This document shows, one piece after another, positions 9,066-18,076 of a DNA stretch of 64,000 nucleotides (positions within the stretch are counted from its first letter, which is position 1; each line of letters begins with the position of its first letter). The DNA is from Ancylobacter oerskovii (lineage in GTDB: Bacteria > Pseudomonadota > Alphaproteobacteria > Rhizobiales > Xanthobacteraceae). Where the stretch lies: assembly GCF_018390555.1 (NCBI RefSeq), contig NZ_JAHBGB010000037.1:310001-374000 (forward strand), written 5' to 3'. The notes under the pieces are model-generated. The model saw nothing but the letters and a program-made list of their open reading frames with translations, did no database searches and was not told the DNA's origin. Made by a program: the position numbers and the translations under genes.

Positions 9066-9827
9066 TCACGCCGATTCGATATCGGGCACAAAGCCTTCGA
9101 AGATGATCTGGTCGGCATGGCGCGCGGCCACCGCCCGATCTTCCGGCGTGCGGACCGTCCAGGTCAGCACCGGCAGGCCGGTGGCGCGCCGCGCCAGCGA
9201 CACCGCCGGCGAGGGCAGGTCCTTCACGTAATGGGCGAGGAAGTCCGGGCGCATGCGGGGGAAATTGAGCAGATTGCCCCAGGCGAATTTGCGGGCCGGG
9301 CTGACGAAGTCCCATTCCGGGTCATCATAGTGCCGCTCCATGGTGAAGCCGCGCAGCGTATCGGGGGCAAGCGCGTACACCGCGGCCACCAGCTCGGGAT
9401 CGAACGACATCAGCGCCGCCGGGCCGGCATAGGCGCCCAGCACCTCGACGGCGCGGATCGCCACTGCGGTATTGCCGTCGAAGCGGCTCTTCAGCTCGAC
9501 GACCAGCGGCACCCGGCCGCCGACGCGCTCGAGCAGTTCCGCGAAGGTCATGATCCGGTCGGCGGTGCCGCGCATCGCGACCTGCCGGAGCTGGGCCAGG
9601 GTAAGGGCCTGCGTCGGCCCGGCCGCCTCCGTCAACCGGTCGAGATCGTCGTCGTGGAACACCACCGCCTCGCCATCGGCGGAGAGCTGAATGTCCACCT
9701 CGATGGCGAAGCCGTGCGCGAGCGCGGCATCCACGGCCGAGCGCGTGTTCTCGATCACGCCGCGCGATGCGTCATGCAGCGCGCGGTGGGCGACGGGACG
9801 GGCGGTCAGCCATGCGGGGGCGGTCAT
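9066..9827 (-). CDS. Glycerophosphodiester phosphodiesterase family protein
   Basis: A 253-residue GDPD-fold enzyme that hydrolyses glycerophosphodiesters to glycerol-3-phosphate and an alcohol. Catalytic and metal-binding residues are visible: H14 (AHR), E26-N27, E43 and D45 (IEVDIQ) and H58 (FHDDDL). There is no signal peptide, so it should be cytoplasmic. The ATG at 9827 starts MTAPAWLTARPVAHR; a longer frame to 9926 lies inside the upstream ridA gene and is not favoured. It follows ridA by 19 bases and precedes the DUF482 gene on the same strand, suggesting one transcript ridA-gdpd-DUF482-hit. Confidence 0.9.
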   Translation of the reverse strand: MTAPAWLTARPVAHRALHDASRGVIENTRSAVDAALAHGFAIEVDIQLSADGEAVVFHDDDLDRLTEAAGPTQALTLAQLRQVAMRGTADRIMTFAELLERVGGRVPLVVELKSRFDGNTAVAIRAVEVLGAYAGPAALMSFDPELVAAVYALAPDTLRGFTMERHYDDPEWDFVSPARKFAWGNLLNFPRMRPDFLAHYVKDLPSPAVSLARRATGLPVLTWTVRTPEDRAVAARHADQIIFEGFVPDIESA

Positions 9828-9846
9828 GGATCGATCAGGCCGTGGA

Positions 9847-10308
9847 TCAGGCGAATTCGACCACCGCGTCGATCTCGACGGCGACGCCGAGCGGCAGCCC
9901 GGCCACGCCCACCGCCGAGCGCGCATGCCGGCCGACGTCGCCGAACGCCTCGACGAACAGGTCGGAGGCGCCGTTCACCACCTTGGGCTGATCGGTGAAG
10001 TCCGGTGCCGAGTTCACGAAGGCGTTCAGCTTCACCACCCGCGTCACCCGGTCGAGGTCGCCGAGGGCGGCCTTGATCTGGGCGATGATGTTGATCGCGC
10101 ACTGGCGCGCCGCCGTCCTGCCGAGTTCGACATCGGCATCGGCGCCGAGCTTGCCGGTGATCGGCTTGCCGTCGGCTGCCGACACCTGGCCGGAAATCCA
10201 GAGCTGGTTGCCGCTGATCACCGTCGGCACATAATTGGCGACCGGCGCGGCAGCGGCCGGCACCACGATACCGAGGGACGCGAGCTTGGATTCGACGGTG
10301 CCGGACAT
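9847..10308 (-). CDS. RidA family (YjgF/UK114) protein
   Basis: A 153-residue Rid protein of the longer subgroup ('SGQVSAADG', 'INIIAQIKAALGDLDRV', 'RSAVGVAGLPLGVAVEIDAV'). The arginine that in RidA holds the imine substrate corresponds to R130. RidA itself deaminates reactive 2-aminoacrylate-type imines; this subgroup's substrate is unproven. The start at 10308 is preferred over the Met at 10320 because GGAG lies six bases ahead. It is the first gene of the likely operon running down to the HIT gene and is divergent from eipB. Confidence 0.88.
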   Translation of the reverse strand: MSGTVESKLASLGIVVPAAAAPVANYVPTVISGNQLWISGQVSAADGKPITGKLGADADVELGRTAARQCAINIIAQIKAALGDLDRVTRVVKLNAFVNSAPDFTDQPKVVNGASDLFVEAFGDVGRHARSAVGVAGLPLGVAVEIDAVVEFA

Positions 10309-10450
10309 CTGTGTCTCCATTGGCAGCGGATGCGGGACGACGAGGCGGCGCTCCAAATTTCGCCCATCTTGTCGCCTTCGTTGGGGAGCGATGTTTGGCC
10401 TATCGATCCGATGCGCGCAAGCCGCGCCCTCCCGGAAGGAGCTGGAACCG

Positions 10451-11275
10451 ATGACTCTGCCTGCGACCCTGAGGATCTGCTCGTTCGCCGGCGTTTCGCT
10501 TCTCGCGCTCGCCCTGCCGGCCTCGGCGACGATCCGCCTGGAGCCGCATCGCGCGACCTATCAATTGTCGCTCGATGCCGGCAAGCCGGCCAAGAACGTC
10601 AATGCCGCCGAGGGCACCATCGTCTATGAGCTGCGGGGCAATGCCTGCGACGGCTATTCGGTCCAGCTGCGTCAGAGCACCGACCTGGAGACCGAGGGCG
10701 GGCGCATGAGCAGCGCCATCACCACCGCCACCTGGGAGGACGGCGAAGGCAATGCCTATCGCTTCCGCGTGGAGAACACGGTGAACGACGACCGGCCGGA
10801 AGAGGCCGACGGGGTCGCCGAGCGCAAGGACGGGCGGCTGATCGTCAAGGCGACCAAGCCGGAGGCCGGGACGATCGAACTCGCCAAGGGCGTGCTGCTG
10901 CCGACCCAGCACATGATCCGGGTGCTCGACGCCGCCGCGCAGGGCGATTCCGTGCTGGAGGCGCCGGTCTATGACGGTTCGCCGGATGCGCGGAAGATCT
11001 ACGACACGCTGTCGGTCATCGGCCGGCCGCTGACCGGGGGCACCGGGCTGGAAAAGTCGGCGAGCGACGGCGACCTGGCCGCGCGTCCCCGTTACCCGGT
11101 GGTGATCAGCTATTACGAGCGCGGATCTGGGGACCAGACGCCGGACTACACGATCAGCTTCGATCTCTACGACAACGGCGTCAGCCGGGCGCTGAAGCTG
11201 GACTATGGCGACTTCGCCCTGCGCGGCACGCTCACTTCCTACGAGGCGTTGCCGCAGGAGAATTGCTCGAAGTAG
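10451..11275 (+). CDS. eipB: EipB/DUF1849 cell envelope integrity protein
   Basis: A 274-residue periplasmic beta-barrel-like protein of the DUF1849 family. EipB in Brucella supports envelope integrity. Residues 1-27 form a signal peptide ending ASA. The two cysteines expected to form the conserved disulfide are C66 ('GNACDGY') and C272 (near the C terminus). The ATG at 10451 follows GGAAGGAG; the frame is open upstream to 10235 but that part overlaps the ridA control region. Its last 44 bases overlap the convergent dinB gene. Confidence 0.9.
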   Translation: MTLPATLRICSFAGVSLLALALPASATIRLEPHRATYQLSLDAGKPAKNVNAAEGTIVYELRGNACDGYSVQLRQSTDLETEGGRMSSAITTATWEDGEGNAYRFRVENTVNDDRPEEADGVAERKDGRLIVKATKPEAGTIELAKGVLLPTQHMIRVLDAAAQGDSVLEAPVYDGSPDARKIYDTLSVIGRPLTGGTGLEKSASDGDLAARPRYPVVISYYERGSGDQTPDYTISFDLYDNGVSRALKLDYGDFALRGTLTSYEALPQENCSK

Positions 11276-12569
11276 CCGGCTTCTCCTCGCGTCTTCCCGG
11301 CCGGCCGGCGTCGATGAGGATGCCGCGCTCGATGATCTCGCGCCCGAAGCGCTCGCGCAGCCGGTCGGCGGCGATCTCGGCGCGGCCGGCCTTGGTGCCG
11401 CGGGTGTCGACGAGATCGTCGGGATCGGCGGTGGCGGGATCGGCGAGATCGGAGACGCCGATGCCGATCAGCCGGAAGCGCCGCCCATCGGCTTCGACGC
11501 GCAGAAGGTCGCGCCCGTGGTCGAACAGCCGATTGGCGAGACGGGTCGGATCGTCGAGCGAGCGGGCGCGGGTGATCAGCCGGAAATCCGCGGTCTTCAG
11601 CTTCAGCGTGATGGTGCGCCCGGCATGGCCGCCGGCCTTCAGCCGGTCGGAGAGCTTGCGGCACAGCGCGTAGAGCGCCTGCTCCAATTCGCGGAAATCG
11701 GCGATATCGACATCGAAGGTAGTCTCGGTCGACACGCTCTTGGTCTCGCGCTCGGGGTTCACCTTGCGCTCGTCGCGGCCGAAGGCGAGGCGGGCCAGCC
11801 GCAGCCCCTCATTGCCGAAGCGGCGGGCGAGGGTGCTTTCCCCCGCGGCCTGCAGATCGGCGATGGTGCGGAATCCCTCTCTGGCGAGACGCTCCTGCGT
11901 CACCTTGCCGACCCCCCAGATGGTGCCGACCGGCTTTGGCGCGAGAAAGGCCGCCGCCTCCTCGCGGCCGATCACCGCGAATCCGCGGGGCTTGTCGAGT
12001 TCGGAGGCGATCTTGGCGAGGAACTTGTTGGGCGCGAGGCCGATGGACAGCGTGATGCCGATCTCCGCCTCGACGTCGCGTGCCAGCCGGGCGAGGCTGC
12101 GCGACGGGCTTTCGCCATGCAGCCTCTCGGTGCCTGAAAGGTCGAGGAACGCCTCGTCGATGGAGAGCGGCTCGACCAGCGGGGTCAGCGCGCGCATGCG
12201 CTCGCGCACCTCGCGCCCCACCGCGACATATTTCGCCATGTTCGGCTTCACCACCACGGCCTGCGGACAGAGCGCCAGCGCCTTGAACATCGGCATCGCC
12301 GAGCGCACGCCGGTGACCCGGGCGAGATAGCAGGCGGTGGAGACGACGCCGCGCTTGCCGCCGCCGACGATCACCGGCACGTCGCGCAGGCTCGGGTCGT
12401 CGCGCTTCTCGACCGCGGCATAGAAGGCGTCGCAGTCGATGTGGCCGATGGCGAGGGTGTCGAGCTCGGCATGGCGGACGATCCGCGGACTGCCGCAATG
12501 CGCGCAGCGCAACCCGATCGATGCGCTGGGGCGCGCATCGCTCAGGCAGTCGCGGCAGAAGGCGGACAT
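11232..12569 (-). CDS. dinB: DNA polymerase IV
   Basis: A 445-residue Y-family translesion polymerase. Motifs: '[17 protein letters not shown]' with catalytic D45, 'KPNMAKY', '[11 protein letters not shown]' with the second carboxylate pair, and the helix-hairpin-helix '[13 protein letters not shown]'. An N-terminal extension carries C5, C8, C22 and C25, two CxxC pairs suggesting a small zinc ribbon that E. coli DinB lacks but some rhizobial DinBs have. I see no clear beta-clamp-binding pentapeptide at the extreme C terminus. It follows the DUF3572 gene by 30 bases and probably shares its transcript; no SOS box is visible in front of either. Confidence 0.93.
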   Translation of the reverse strand: MSAFCRDCLSDARPSASIGLRCAHCGSPRIVRHAELDTLAIGHIDCDAFYAAVEKRDDPSLRDVPVIVGGGKRGVVSTACYLARVTGVRSAMPMFKALALCPQAVVVKPNMAKYVAVGREVRERMRALTPLVEPLSIDEAFLDLSGTERLHGESPSRSLARLARDVEAEIGITLSIGLAPNKFLAKIASELDKPRGFAVIGREEAAAFLAPKPVGTIWGVGKVTQERLAREGFRTIADLQAAGESTLARRFGNEGLRLARLAFGRDERKVNPERETKSVSTETTFDVDIADFRELEQALYALCRKLSDRLKAGGHAGRTITLKLKTADFRLITRARSLDDPTRLANRLFDHGRDLLRVEADGRRFRLIGIGVSDLADPATADPDDLVDTRGTKAGRAEIAADRLRERFGREIIERGILIDAGRPGRREEKPATSSNSPAATPRRK

Positions 12570-12599
12570 GGCCGTGATTCCCTCCGGGCCGGCGCCGAC

Positions 12600-12899
12600 T
12601 CAGTCCTCGCTGCCGGCATGGGCGAGGATATCGCGCGCGGCCACCACATGGCCGGGATCGATCTTCGCCGCCCCGGCATAGTCGAGCAGCAGGTCCTGCC
12701 GGTTGATCAGGTGGTCGAGCAGCGCGACGTGGAAAGCCGGCGAACCGGCCACCTGGCGCAGATCGGCCGGGGAAAGGCCGCTCTCGGCGAGGAAGGAGCC
12801 GATCCGCTCGGGATCGCCGGCCATGAAGCCGAGAACGCCGATGGCGACCTCCTGGGCGGCCCGCTGGGTGGAGAGTGGCTTGGATTTGAAGCTTCGCAT
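12600..12899 (-). CDS. DUF3572 family protein
   Basis: A 99-residue acidic helical protein matching DUF3572 ('[24 protein letters not shown]'), a short family found in alphaproteobacteria, usually next to divK. Function unknown. The ATG at 12899 starts [10 protein letters not shown]; the frame is open far upstream through divK on the opposite strand, which is a high-GC shadow. The gene is divergent from divK and followed closely by dinB. Confidence 0.85.
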   Translation of the reverse strand: MRSFKSKPLSTQRAAQEVAIGVLGFMAGDPERIGSFLAESGLSPADLRQVAGSPAFHVALLDHLINRQDLLLDYAGAAKIDPGHVVAARDILAHAGSED

Positions 12900-13034
12900 T
12901 TGTGGTTCCGTAAGGAATGGCGGGCTAGGCTCGCGACGGTCGGAGATTCCCGGCCGGGAGCCTCCCGACATCTCGCAGCCGCATCGTCGAACTGCCCGGG
13001 CGTCGGTCACCGAAAATCGCATATCGAGCGTCAT

Positions 13035-13406
13035 ATGCCCAAGACCGTTTTGATCGTGGAAGACAACGAGCTCAACATGAAGCTCTTTCGCGATCTGCTG
13101 GAAGCGCATGGCTACACGACGTTCGGCACGCGCCACGGGGTGGAGGCGATGGAGCTGGCGCGCCGGCACAAGCCGGATCTCATCCTCATGGATATCCAGC
13201 TGCCGGAGGTCTCCGGCCTGCAGGTGACGGCCTGGCTGAAGGCCGACCCGGAGCTGAAGGGAATCCCGGTGGTCGCGGTGACGGCCTTCGCGATGAAGGG
13301 CGACGAGGAACGCATCCGCCAGGGCGGCTGCGAAGCCTATCTCTCCAAGCCGATCTCGGTGGCCAAGTTCCTTGAAACCGTGCGCCATTTCGTGCCGCAG
13401 GATTGA
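13035..13406 (+). CDS. divK: Response regulator DivK
   Basis: A 123-residue stand-alone receiver domain nearly identical in pattern to Caulobacter DivK: '[20 protein letters not shown]', '[15 protein letters not shown]' with phospho-acceptor D53, and '[17 protein letters not shown]'. DivK is phosphorylated by DivJ and dephosphorylated by PleC and feeds the CtrA cell-cycle pathway. A single GANTC methylation site (12945-12949) lies in its upstream region. In many alphaproteobacteria pleD follows divK; here a molybdenum-enzyme operon follows instead. Confidence 0.95.
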   Translation: MPKTVLIVEDNELNMKLFRDLLEAHGYTTFGTRHGVEAMELARRHKPDLILMDIQLPEVSGLQVTAWLKADPELKGIPVVAVTAFAMKGDEERIRQGGCEAYLSKPISVAKFLETVRHFVPQD

Positions 13407-13719
13407 GCCCGCCCGCCTGCCGTTGCCGGCGCTTTTCGGCATTAGCTGCGAACCAAGAATAATTTTGTAATAACGCAGCTTCGGGGACTGGTGCGTATTC
13501 AAGAACTCATCTAACTTTCCGCGCATAGCTGCCTTGCCGGGCAGTACGCTTGGCGACAAGCGGCGGCGGGGGCCTCGGTACATCTTCTTTTCGCATATGC
13601 GACGCGTGTAGTGACGCGCGGCGGCAGACGCTGCGCGTGCCGAATACTGTCTTGCGTGCCTGTGATCCGATGCGTAACGGAGTGGGTGCGAGGGCCGGAC
13701 TCCGTCATGGAATGGTGTG
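13407..13719. other. Intergenic region between divK and the molybdenum hydroxylase operon
   Basis: These 313 bases hold no credible gene. They contain two dyads. The first is a 7-bp inverted repeat, AGCTGCG (13444-13450) with CGCAGCT (13474-13480), enclosing a 23-base AT-rich segment. The second is a 12-bp perfect palindrome, TCGCATATGCGA (13591-13602), about 120 bases before the oxidoreductase start. Either could be an operator for the downstream operon; the first could also end divK transcription. Confidence 0.5.
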
Positions 13720-16485
13720 ATGTTGCCGTCGCGGCGAGAATTCATGAAATGGAGCGCGGCCGGTGGCATCGCGCTCAGCCTGTCGCGCTTTGCCGGCGCG
13801 CAGACGCCAAGCTTTCTGGATCGGGAAACGCTGCCGGGCCAAGGGGTTGCCCATCCATCCGCGGGACGGGTGGATGGTGTCGCCAAGGTGACGGGCGCCA
13901 AGCTCTACGCGTCCGATTTCCGTGCCGTGGATCTGCCCGGCTGGCCTTCCGATACCCATCACGCCCTGCTGCTGCGCGCTCCCGACGCCACTCATGTCTA
14001 TGAAGGGCTGGCGCTGGACGGGCTTGCCGCCGATGCCCGGCCGCAGGTCGTCGTCACGGCCGAGGAGGTGGCGCGGATCGGCGTGCGGGTGCCGGCCTTC
14101 TATGAGGGCGACCTGTTCTGCCCGATCGGCAAGACGCCGCTCTATCTCGGCCAGCCGGTGGCGCTGTTGCTGTTCGCGACGTTCGACGCCTATGACCGCG
14201 CCCGCGTCTTCCTGCGCGACAATGCCCATTTGAGGTTCGGCGCCGAGACCGGTCCGGTGGCCGGTGGGAACTACGGCGCCTTTCGCTTCACCCGCGTCGC
14301 CGGCGCGAGCCCGGAGGCGCCGGATGTCTATTCCCCCATCCAGGAGGGCTGGATCCGTCCCGGCTTCTTCGAGGGCTCCGGCCGGCCGGTGTGGGAGCCG
14401 CTGCCGGTGGCCGAGGGCGGCGACTATGTGAAGGGGGCTCGGTTCGGCGAGCAGATCCGCGCCGAGCTCGACAAGCCCGGCGCCGGGACGCTGGTGCTGG
14501 ACCGCCGCTTCGAAACCCAGTCGATCGACCCCATGTTCCTCGAGCCGGAGACGGGGCTGGCCTGGTACGAGCCGGGGGCGAAGAAGCTGGAGATCCTGCT
14601 CGGCGTGCAGTCGCCCTTCGAGGCGGCCGAGGCGCTGGCGCATCTGCTCGGCGAGGCCGCTGCCGATTTCCGCCCGGCGCGGATCGACGCGCAGTTCTGC
14701 TATGTCGGCGGCGGCTTCGGCGGGCGCGACCACACGCCGTTCCCGCTCTACATGGCGCTGGCGGCGCTGTTCTTCCCCGGCAAGCCGGTGCGGCTCGCCC
14801 ATGACCGCTTCCAGCAGTTCCAGGGCGGCATCAAGCGCCACGCCTTCAAGATGCGCTCGCGTATCGGCATCGACCGTGCCTCGGGGCTGATGACCGCCTT
14901 CGCCGCCGATCACGAGCTCGACGGCGGCGGCCTCGCCAATTACTCGCCGAGCGTCGCGGTGGTCGGCGCCACCGCCGCCATCGGCATGTATGACGTGCCG
15001 AAGGTCGACGTGACCACGGTGGCGCTGCATTCGCGCGGCGTCACCGCCGGCTCGATGCGCGGCTACGGCACGCTGCAGACCATGACGGCGCTGGAGGTGC
15101 TGGTCGACGAGGCGGCGGCCGCCCTGCCGATCGACCCGATCGAGCTGCGCCGGCGCAACGCGCTGAAGGTCGGCGGTCGCACCATGACCGGCAATCCCTA
15201 TTCGGTGTCGGTGCGTGCGCCGGAGATCCTCGACAAGCTCGACGCCCACGCCATCTGGCGGGACCGTGCCGCGCAGAAGGCGAGGGCGAGGCCCGGCGTG
15301 CTGGTCGGCACCGGGGTCGCCTGCGCCTCGAAGGATTACGGTACCGGCGCCGACTGCTCGCTCGGCTCGGTGAGCATCGATGCCGAAGGCCGCATAGCCA
15401 TCCATTCCGACGCGGTGGAGATGGGCAACGGCATCGGCACCGCGCTCGCCAATCGTGTCGCCGGCCATCTCGGCGGGCGCGCCGACGCGGTGACGGTGGC
15501 GCAGGTCGACGTGTTCGACGAGCTGGAGCTCATCAAGTCCGGCGATCCCTATTCGATCACCCAGGAAGAACAGGACAAGGCGGCGGCCAATCCGCGCTGG
15601 GTGCCGGAAATCTCCTCGGCGACCAGCGCCTCGATCGGTGCCCATGTCGGCACCCATGCGGCGGCGGAGGCGGCACGGGTGCTGTTCCGCTTCGGCCTGT
15701 GGCCGGCGGCGCTGGCGATCTGGGGGATCGCGGCGCACGATCCCCGCGCGAAGCAGCACGCCGAAGCCTATTGGCAGGGCGAGACGCTGGTGATGTCCGG
15801 CCTCTCCCCGCTGCCGCTCAAGGCCATCGCCGCGAAGTTGCACGCCATGGGCGGCGTCACCGGCGCGATGGCACATGCCTTCTCGCGCTGGGCCTGGGCG
15901 CAGGCGACCTTCGACATCGGTGGCGACGAATGGACCGCCGACATCGACGCGCTGGCGCTGAGGCGTGGCGCCGGCGGCTTCGAGCGGCTCGACCGCAGGG
16001 CGGTGGCGTTTCCGCCCGCCGACTACAACCGCATCGGCACCTCCTTCTCCTCCATGTGCGGCACGGTGGTGCGCATCGAGATCGAGCGCGCGACCGGCAA
16101 GCTGACCATCGCCAAGGCCTATAGCGTGCTGGAATGCGGCCAGGCGCTGGTGCCGGAGATCGTGCTCGGCCAATCGCAGGGCGGCTTCGCCATGGGGGTG
16201 GGCTACGCGCTCCTGGAGAACTTGCCGCTCTACGAGGACGGGCCGGGCAACGGCCAGTGGAATCTCGGCCGCTACGTGGTGGCCCGCGCCTCCGACCTGC
16301 CGCTGCACGACCTCGAGGTCGAGATCCTGCCGCCGCTGTCGCCGCGCGAACCGCCCAAGGGCATGGCCGAGGTGGTGATGATCCCGGTGGTGCCGGCGCT
16401 GATCAATGCCATTTGCGACGCCACCGGCCACCGTTTCCAGTCGCTGCCGGTGACGCCGGAGATGATCAAGGGAGTTCTCGCGTGA
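13720..16485 (+). CDS. Tat-exported xanthine dehydrogenase-family molybdenum-binding subunit
   Basis: A large (921 aa) molybdenum hydroxylase subunit. The N terminus 'SRREFMKWSAAGGIAL' is a twin-arginine signal, so the enzyme acts in the periplasm. Cofactor motifs include 'GGGFGGRD', 'MRGYGTLQTM' (the usual PQ is LQ here) and 'GQSQGGFAMGVGYALLEN', which carries the expected catalytic glutamate of this superfamily. The next gene (2Fe-2S subunit) overlaps its stop and a diheme cytochrome follows, so electrons probably leave to the respiratory chain rather than to FAD/NAD. This resembles isoquinoline- or nicotinate-oxidising two-component enzymes plus cytochrome; the substrate cannot be told. 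The start could be GTG 13717 or ATG 13720; no good Shine-Dalgarno is seen. Confidence 0.88.
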   Translation: MLPSRREFMKWSAAGGIALSLSRFAGAQTPSFLDRETLPGQGVAHPSAGRVDGVAKVTGAKLYASDFRAVDLPGWPSDTHHALLLRAPDATHVYEGLALDGLAADARPQVVVTAEEVARIGVRVPAFYEGDLFCPIGKTPLYLGQPVALLLFATFDAYDRARVFLRDNAHLRFGAETGPVAGGNYGAFRFTRVAGASPEAPDVYSPIQEGWIRPGFFEGSGRPVWEPLPVAEGGDYVKGARFGEQIRAELDKPGAGTLVLDRRFETQSIDPMFLEPETGLAWYEPGAKKLEILLGVQSPFEAAEALAHLLGEAAADFRPARIDAQFCYVGGGFGGRDHTPFPLYMALAALFFPGKPVRLAHDRFQQFQGGIKRHAFKMRSRIGIDRASGLMTAFAADHELDGGGLANYSPSVAVVGATAAIGMYDVPKVDVTTVALHSRGVTAGSMRGYGTLQTMTALEVLVDEAAAALPIDPIELRRRNALKVGGRTMTGNPYSVSVRAPEILDKLDAHAIWRDRAAQKARARPGVLVGTGVACASKDYGTGADCSLGSVSIDAEGRIAIHSDAVEMGNGIGTALANRVAGHLGGRADAVTVAQVDVFDELELIKSGDPYSITQEEQDKAAANPRWVPEISSATSASIGAHVGTHAAAEAARVLFRFGLWPAALAIWGIAAHDPRAKQHAEAYWQGETLVMSGLSPLPLKAIAAKLHAMGGVTGAMAHAFSRWAWAQATFDIGGDEWTADIDALALRRGAGGFERLDRRAVAFPPADYNRIGTSFSSMCGTVVRIEIERATGKLTIAKAYSVLECGQALVPEIVLGQSQGGFAMGVGYALLENLPLYEDGPGNGQWNLGRYVVARASDLPLHDLEVEILPPLSPREPPKGMAEVVMIPVVPALINAICDATGHRFQSLPVTPEMIKGVLA

Positions 16486-16994
16486 CCGCGCTCAGCCTCA
16501 CCATCAACGGGCGCGCCATCGGCCCGATCGAGGTGCGCGACGACCTGTCGATGAACGACTTCCTGCGCGAGGTGCTGGGCATGACCGGCACCAAGTTCGG
16601 CTGCGGCGCCGCCCAGTGCCTCTCCTGCGCGGTGATCGTCGACGAGGACGGCGTCTCCTCCACCCGCCCGACCTGCATCGCTCCGGCGGTCGATTTCGAC
16701 GGCCTGAGCATCCGCACCGTCGAGGGACATGCGGCCGGCGGCGCGCTCACCCCGCTTCAGGTGAGCTTCATCGAGCATTTCGCCTTCCAGTGCGGCTATT
16801 GCACGCCGGGCTTCCTCAATGAGGGGCAGGTGCTGCTGGAGCGGCTGGCGCGCGACCCCATTCCGCGCGCCGAGCTGGAGCGCACCATCACCGAGGCGCT
16901 GGACGGGCATCTGTGCCGCTGCTCCGGCTATGTGAAGTACCACGAGGCGGTGCGGGCGGTGGTTCTGGCCGATGCCGGCCGGTATCTCACATGA
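16482..16994 (+). CDS. (2Fe-2S)-binding subunit of the molybdenum hydroxylase
   Basis: A 170-residue subunit with two 2Fe-2S clusters. The plant-ferredoxin-type cluster uses C41, C46, C49 and C65 ('CGAAQCLSC'), and the helical cluster uses C104, C107, C145 and C147 ('CGYCTPGF' and 'CRCSGY'). The GTG start at 16482 overlaps the stop of the large subunit (GTGA), indicating coupled translation. It has no export signal and presumably travels through the Tat pathway with the large subunit. It would pass electrons from the molybdenum centre to the downstream cytochrome. Confidence 0.9.
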   Translation: MTALSLTINGRAIGPIEVRDDLSMNDFLREVLGMTGTKFGCGAAQCLSCAVIVDEDGVSSTRPTCIAPAVDFDGLSIRTVEGHAAGGALTPLQVSFIEHFAFQCGYCTPGFLNEGQVLLERLARDPIPRAELERTITEALDGHLCRCSGYVKYHEAVRAVVLADAGRYLT

Positions 16995-17062
16995 GCGCGG
17001 CGCACATGGCACGGCACGACAGGACCCTCTCTCCCCGCATCGAACGCGACGGTCGCCGCTCC

Positions 17063-17171
17063 CCCTCTCCCCATTGGGGAGAGGGATGGGGTGAGGGGTC
17101 TTCTCGGCTTCCCAATCGCGTTTCCCCTCACCGACCCGCTTCGCGGGCCACCTCTCCCCAATGGGGAGAGG
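17063..17171. repeat. Compound palindromic repeat between the 2Fe-2S and cytochrome genes
   Basis: Two hairpins face each other: CCCTCTCCCC-ATT-GGGGAGAGGG at 17063-17085 and CCTCTCCCC-AAT-GGGGAGAGG at 17151-17171. Between them, GGTGAGGGG (17090-17098 region) is mirrored by CCCCTCACC (17124-17132 region). The whole 109-bp segment is thus an imperfect inverted repeat built of smaller ones. Elements with this CTCTCCCC core are common dispersed intergenic repeats in high-GC proteobacteria. It lies inside an operon and could affect mRNA decay or read-through into the cytochrome gene. Confidence 0.75.
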
Positions 17172-17193
17172 TTAAGAAGGGCAGGGTGCCGGC

Positions 17194-17829
17194 ATGATCC
17201 GCGACTGGCACCTTCCCGCCCTGATGGCGGCAGCCGTGCTGGCGAGCGCGCTGGCCACCGGCTTCAGCCAGCCCAGCGTGTCCGCCACCGGCCAACCGGC
17301 GACGAGTGTCCGCTCGCTGGCCGCCCCCGCCGATTTCGCCCATATCGCCGATCCCAAGGCACGCTCGGCGGCCTATTTCACCGAGCTCGGCAAGGTGCTG
17401 ACCAATCCGCGCTGCACCAATTGCCACCCGGCCACCGACCGCCCGCGCCAGGGCGACGAGGCGCGGCTGCACCAGCCGCCGGTGTTCCGCGGCGTCGACG
17501 GCTTCGGGCTGGAGACCCTGCGCTGCAATGCCTGCCACGGCAAAGCCAATTTCGACCCCGCCCGCATGCCGGGTCATGAGGCGTGGCACCTCGCGCCGGC
17601 GGAAATGGCCTGGGAAGGCAAGACCGTTTCGCAGATCTGCGAGCAGATCAAGGACCCCAAGCGTAATGGCAACCGCACGCTGGCGGACCTCGTCGAACAT
17701 ATCGGCAAGGACACGCTGGTCGGCTGGGCGTGGCATCCGGGGCCGGGTCGCACGCCCTTGCCGGGCACGCAGGAGGAGGCCGGCGCGCTGGTGGAGGCCT
17801 GGGCGGAATCCGGCGCCTATTGCCCGTGA
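17194..17829 (+). CDS. Periplasmic diheme cytochrome c, probable electron acceptor of the molybdenum hydroxylase
   Basis: A 211-residue exported protein with an N-terminal hydrophobic signal or anchor (about 7-25) and two heme c sites: CTNCH (C74, C77, H78) and CNACH (C111, C114, H115). Methionines after each site could be axial ligands. Being third in line after the large and 2Fe-2S subunits, it most likely takes electrons from them in the periplasm. I do not recognise a closer family. The Shine-Dalgarno is weak; the repeat element just upstream may influence its expression. Confidence 0.8.
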   Translation: MIRDWHLPALMAAAVLASALATGFSQPSVSATGQPATSVRSLAAPADFAHIADPKARSAAYFTELGKVLTNPRCTNCHPATDRPRQGDEARLHQPPVFRGVDGFGLETLRCNACHGKANFDPARMPGHEAWHLAPAEMAWEGKTVSQICEQIKDPKRNGNRTLADLVEHIGKDTLVGWAWHPGPGRTPLPGTQEEAGALVEAWAESGAYCP

Positions 17830-18076
17830 CGGCATAGGCCGGCGCCGGGCCCTGTTTTGCCCGGCGGGGCCGGACCGCACCGGCAGCACCGTCCCTCCGC
17901 GACGGCCGGCTTGCCGGACGCGCGGGCAAAGGCCGGCTGCGGGTCCTGCCGGCATGGCAGCCGGCGCGCCCGGAAGCGCTGCGGAGTGCCTTTCCTCGAA
18001 CCGGCCGGGCATGCGACACCAGCGCGAGATGGCAGGCCGACTCGGGAAGGCTCCGGTGCGGCGGAGGAGGGCGGCG

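Noticed and set aside
13017-13027. TCGCATATCGA before divK as a copy of the palindrome at 13591
   Set aside because: It is not palindromic and overlaps a segment rich in similar short words; likely coincidence.
13705-16431. A 908-residue minus-strand frame opposite the molybdenum subunit
   Set aside because: No recognisable motif; composition is typical of a high-GC shadow. The plus-strand frame has Tat and cofactor motifs.
17844-17865. GCCGGGC-N8-GCCCGGC hairpin after the cytochrome gene as a terminator
   Set aside because: Short stem with the T-run in the loop and not after it; too weak to call.
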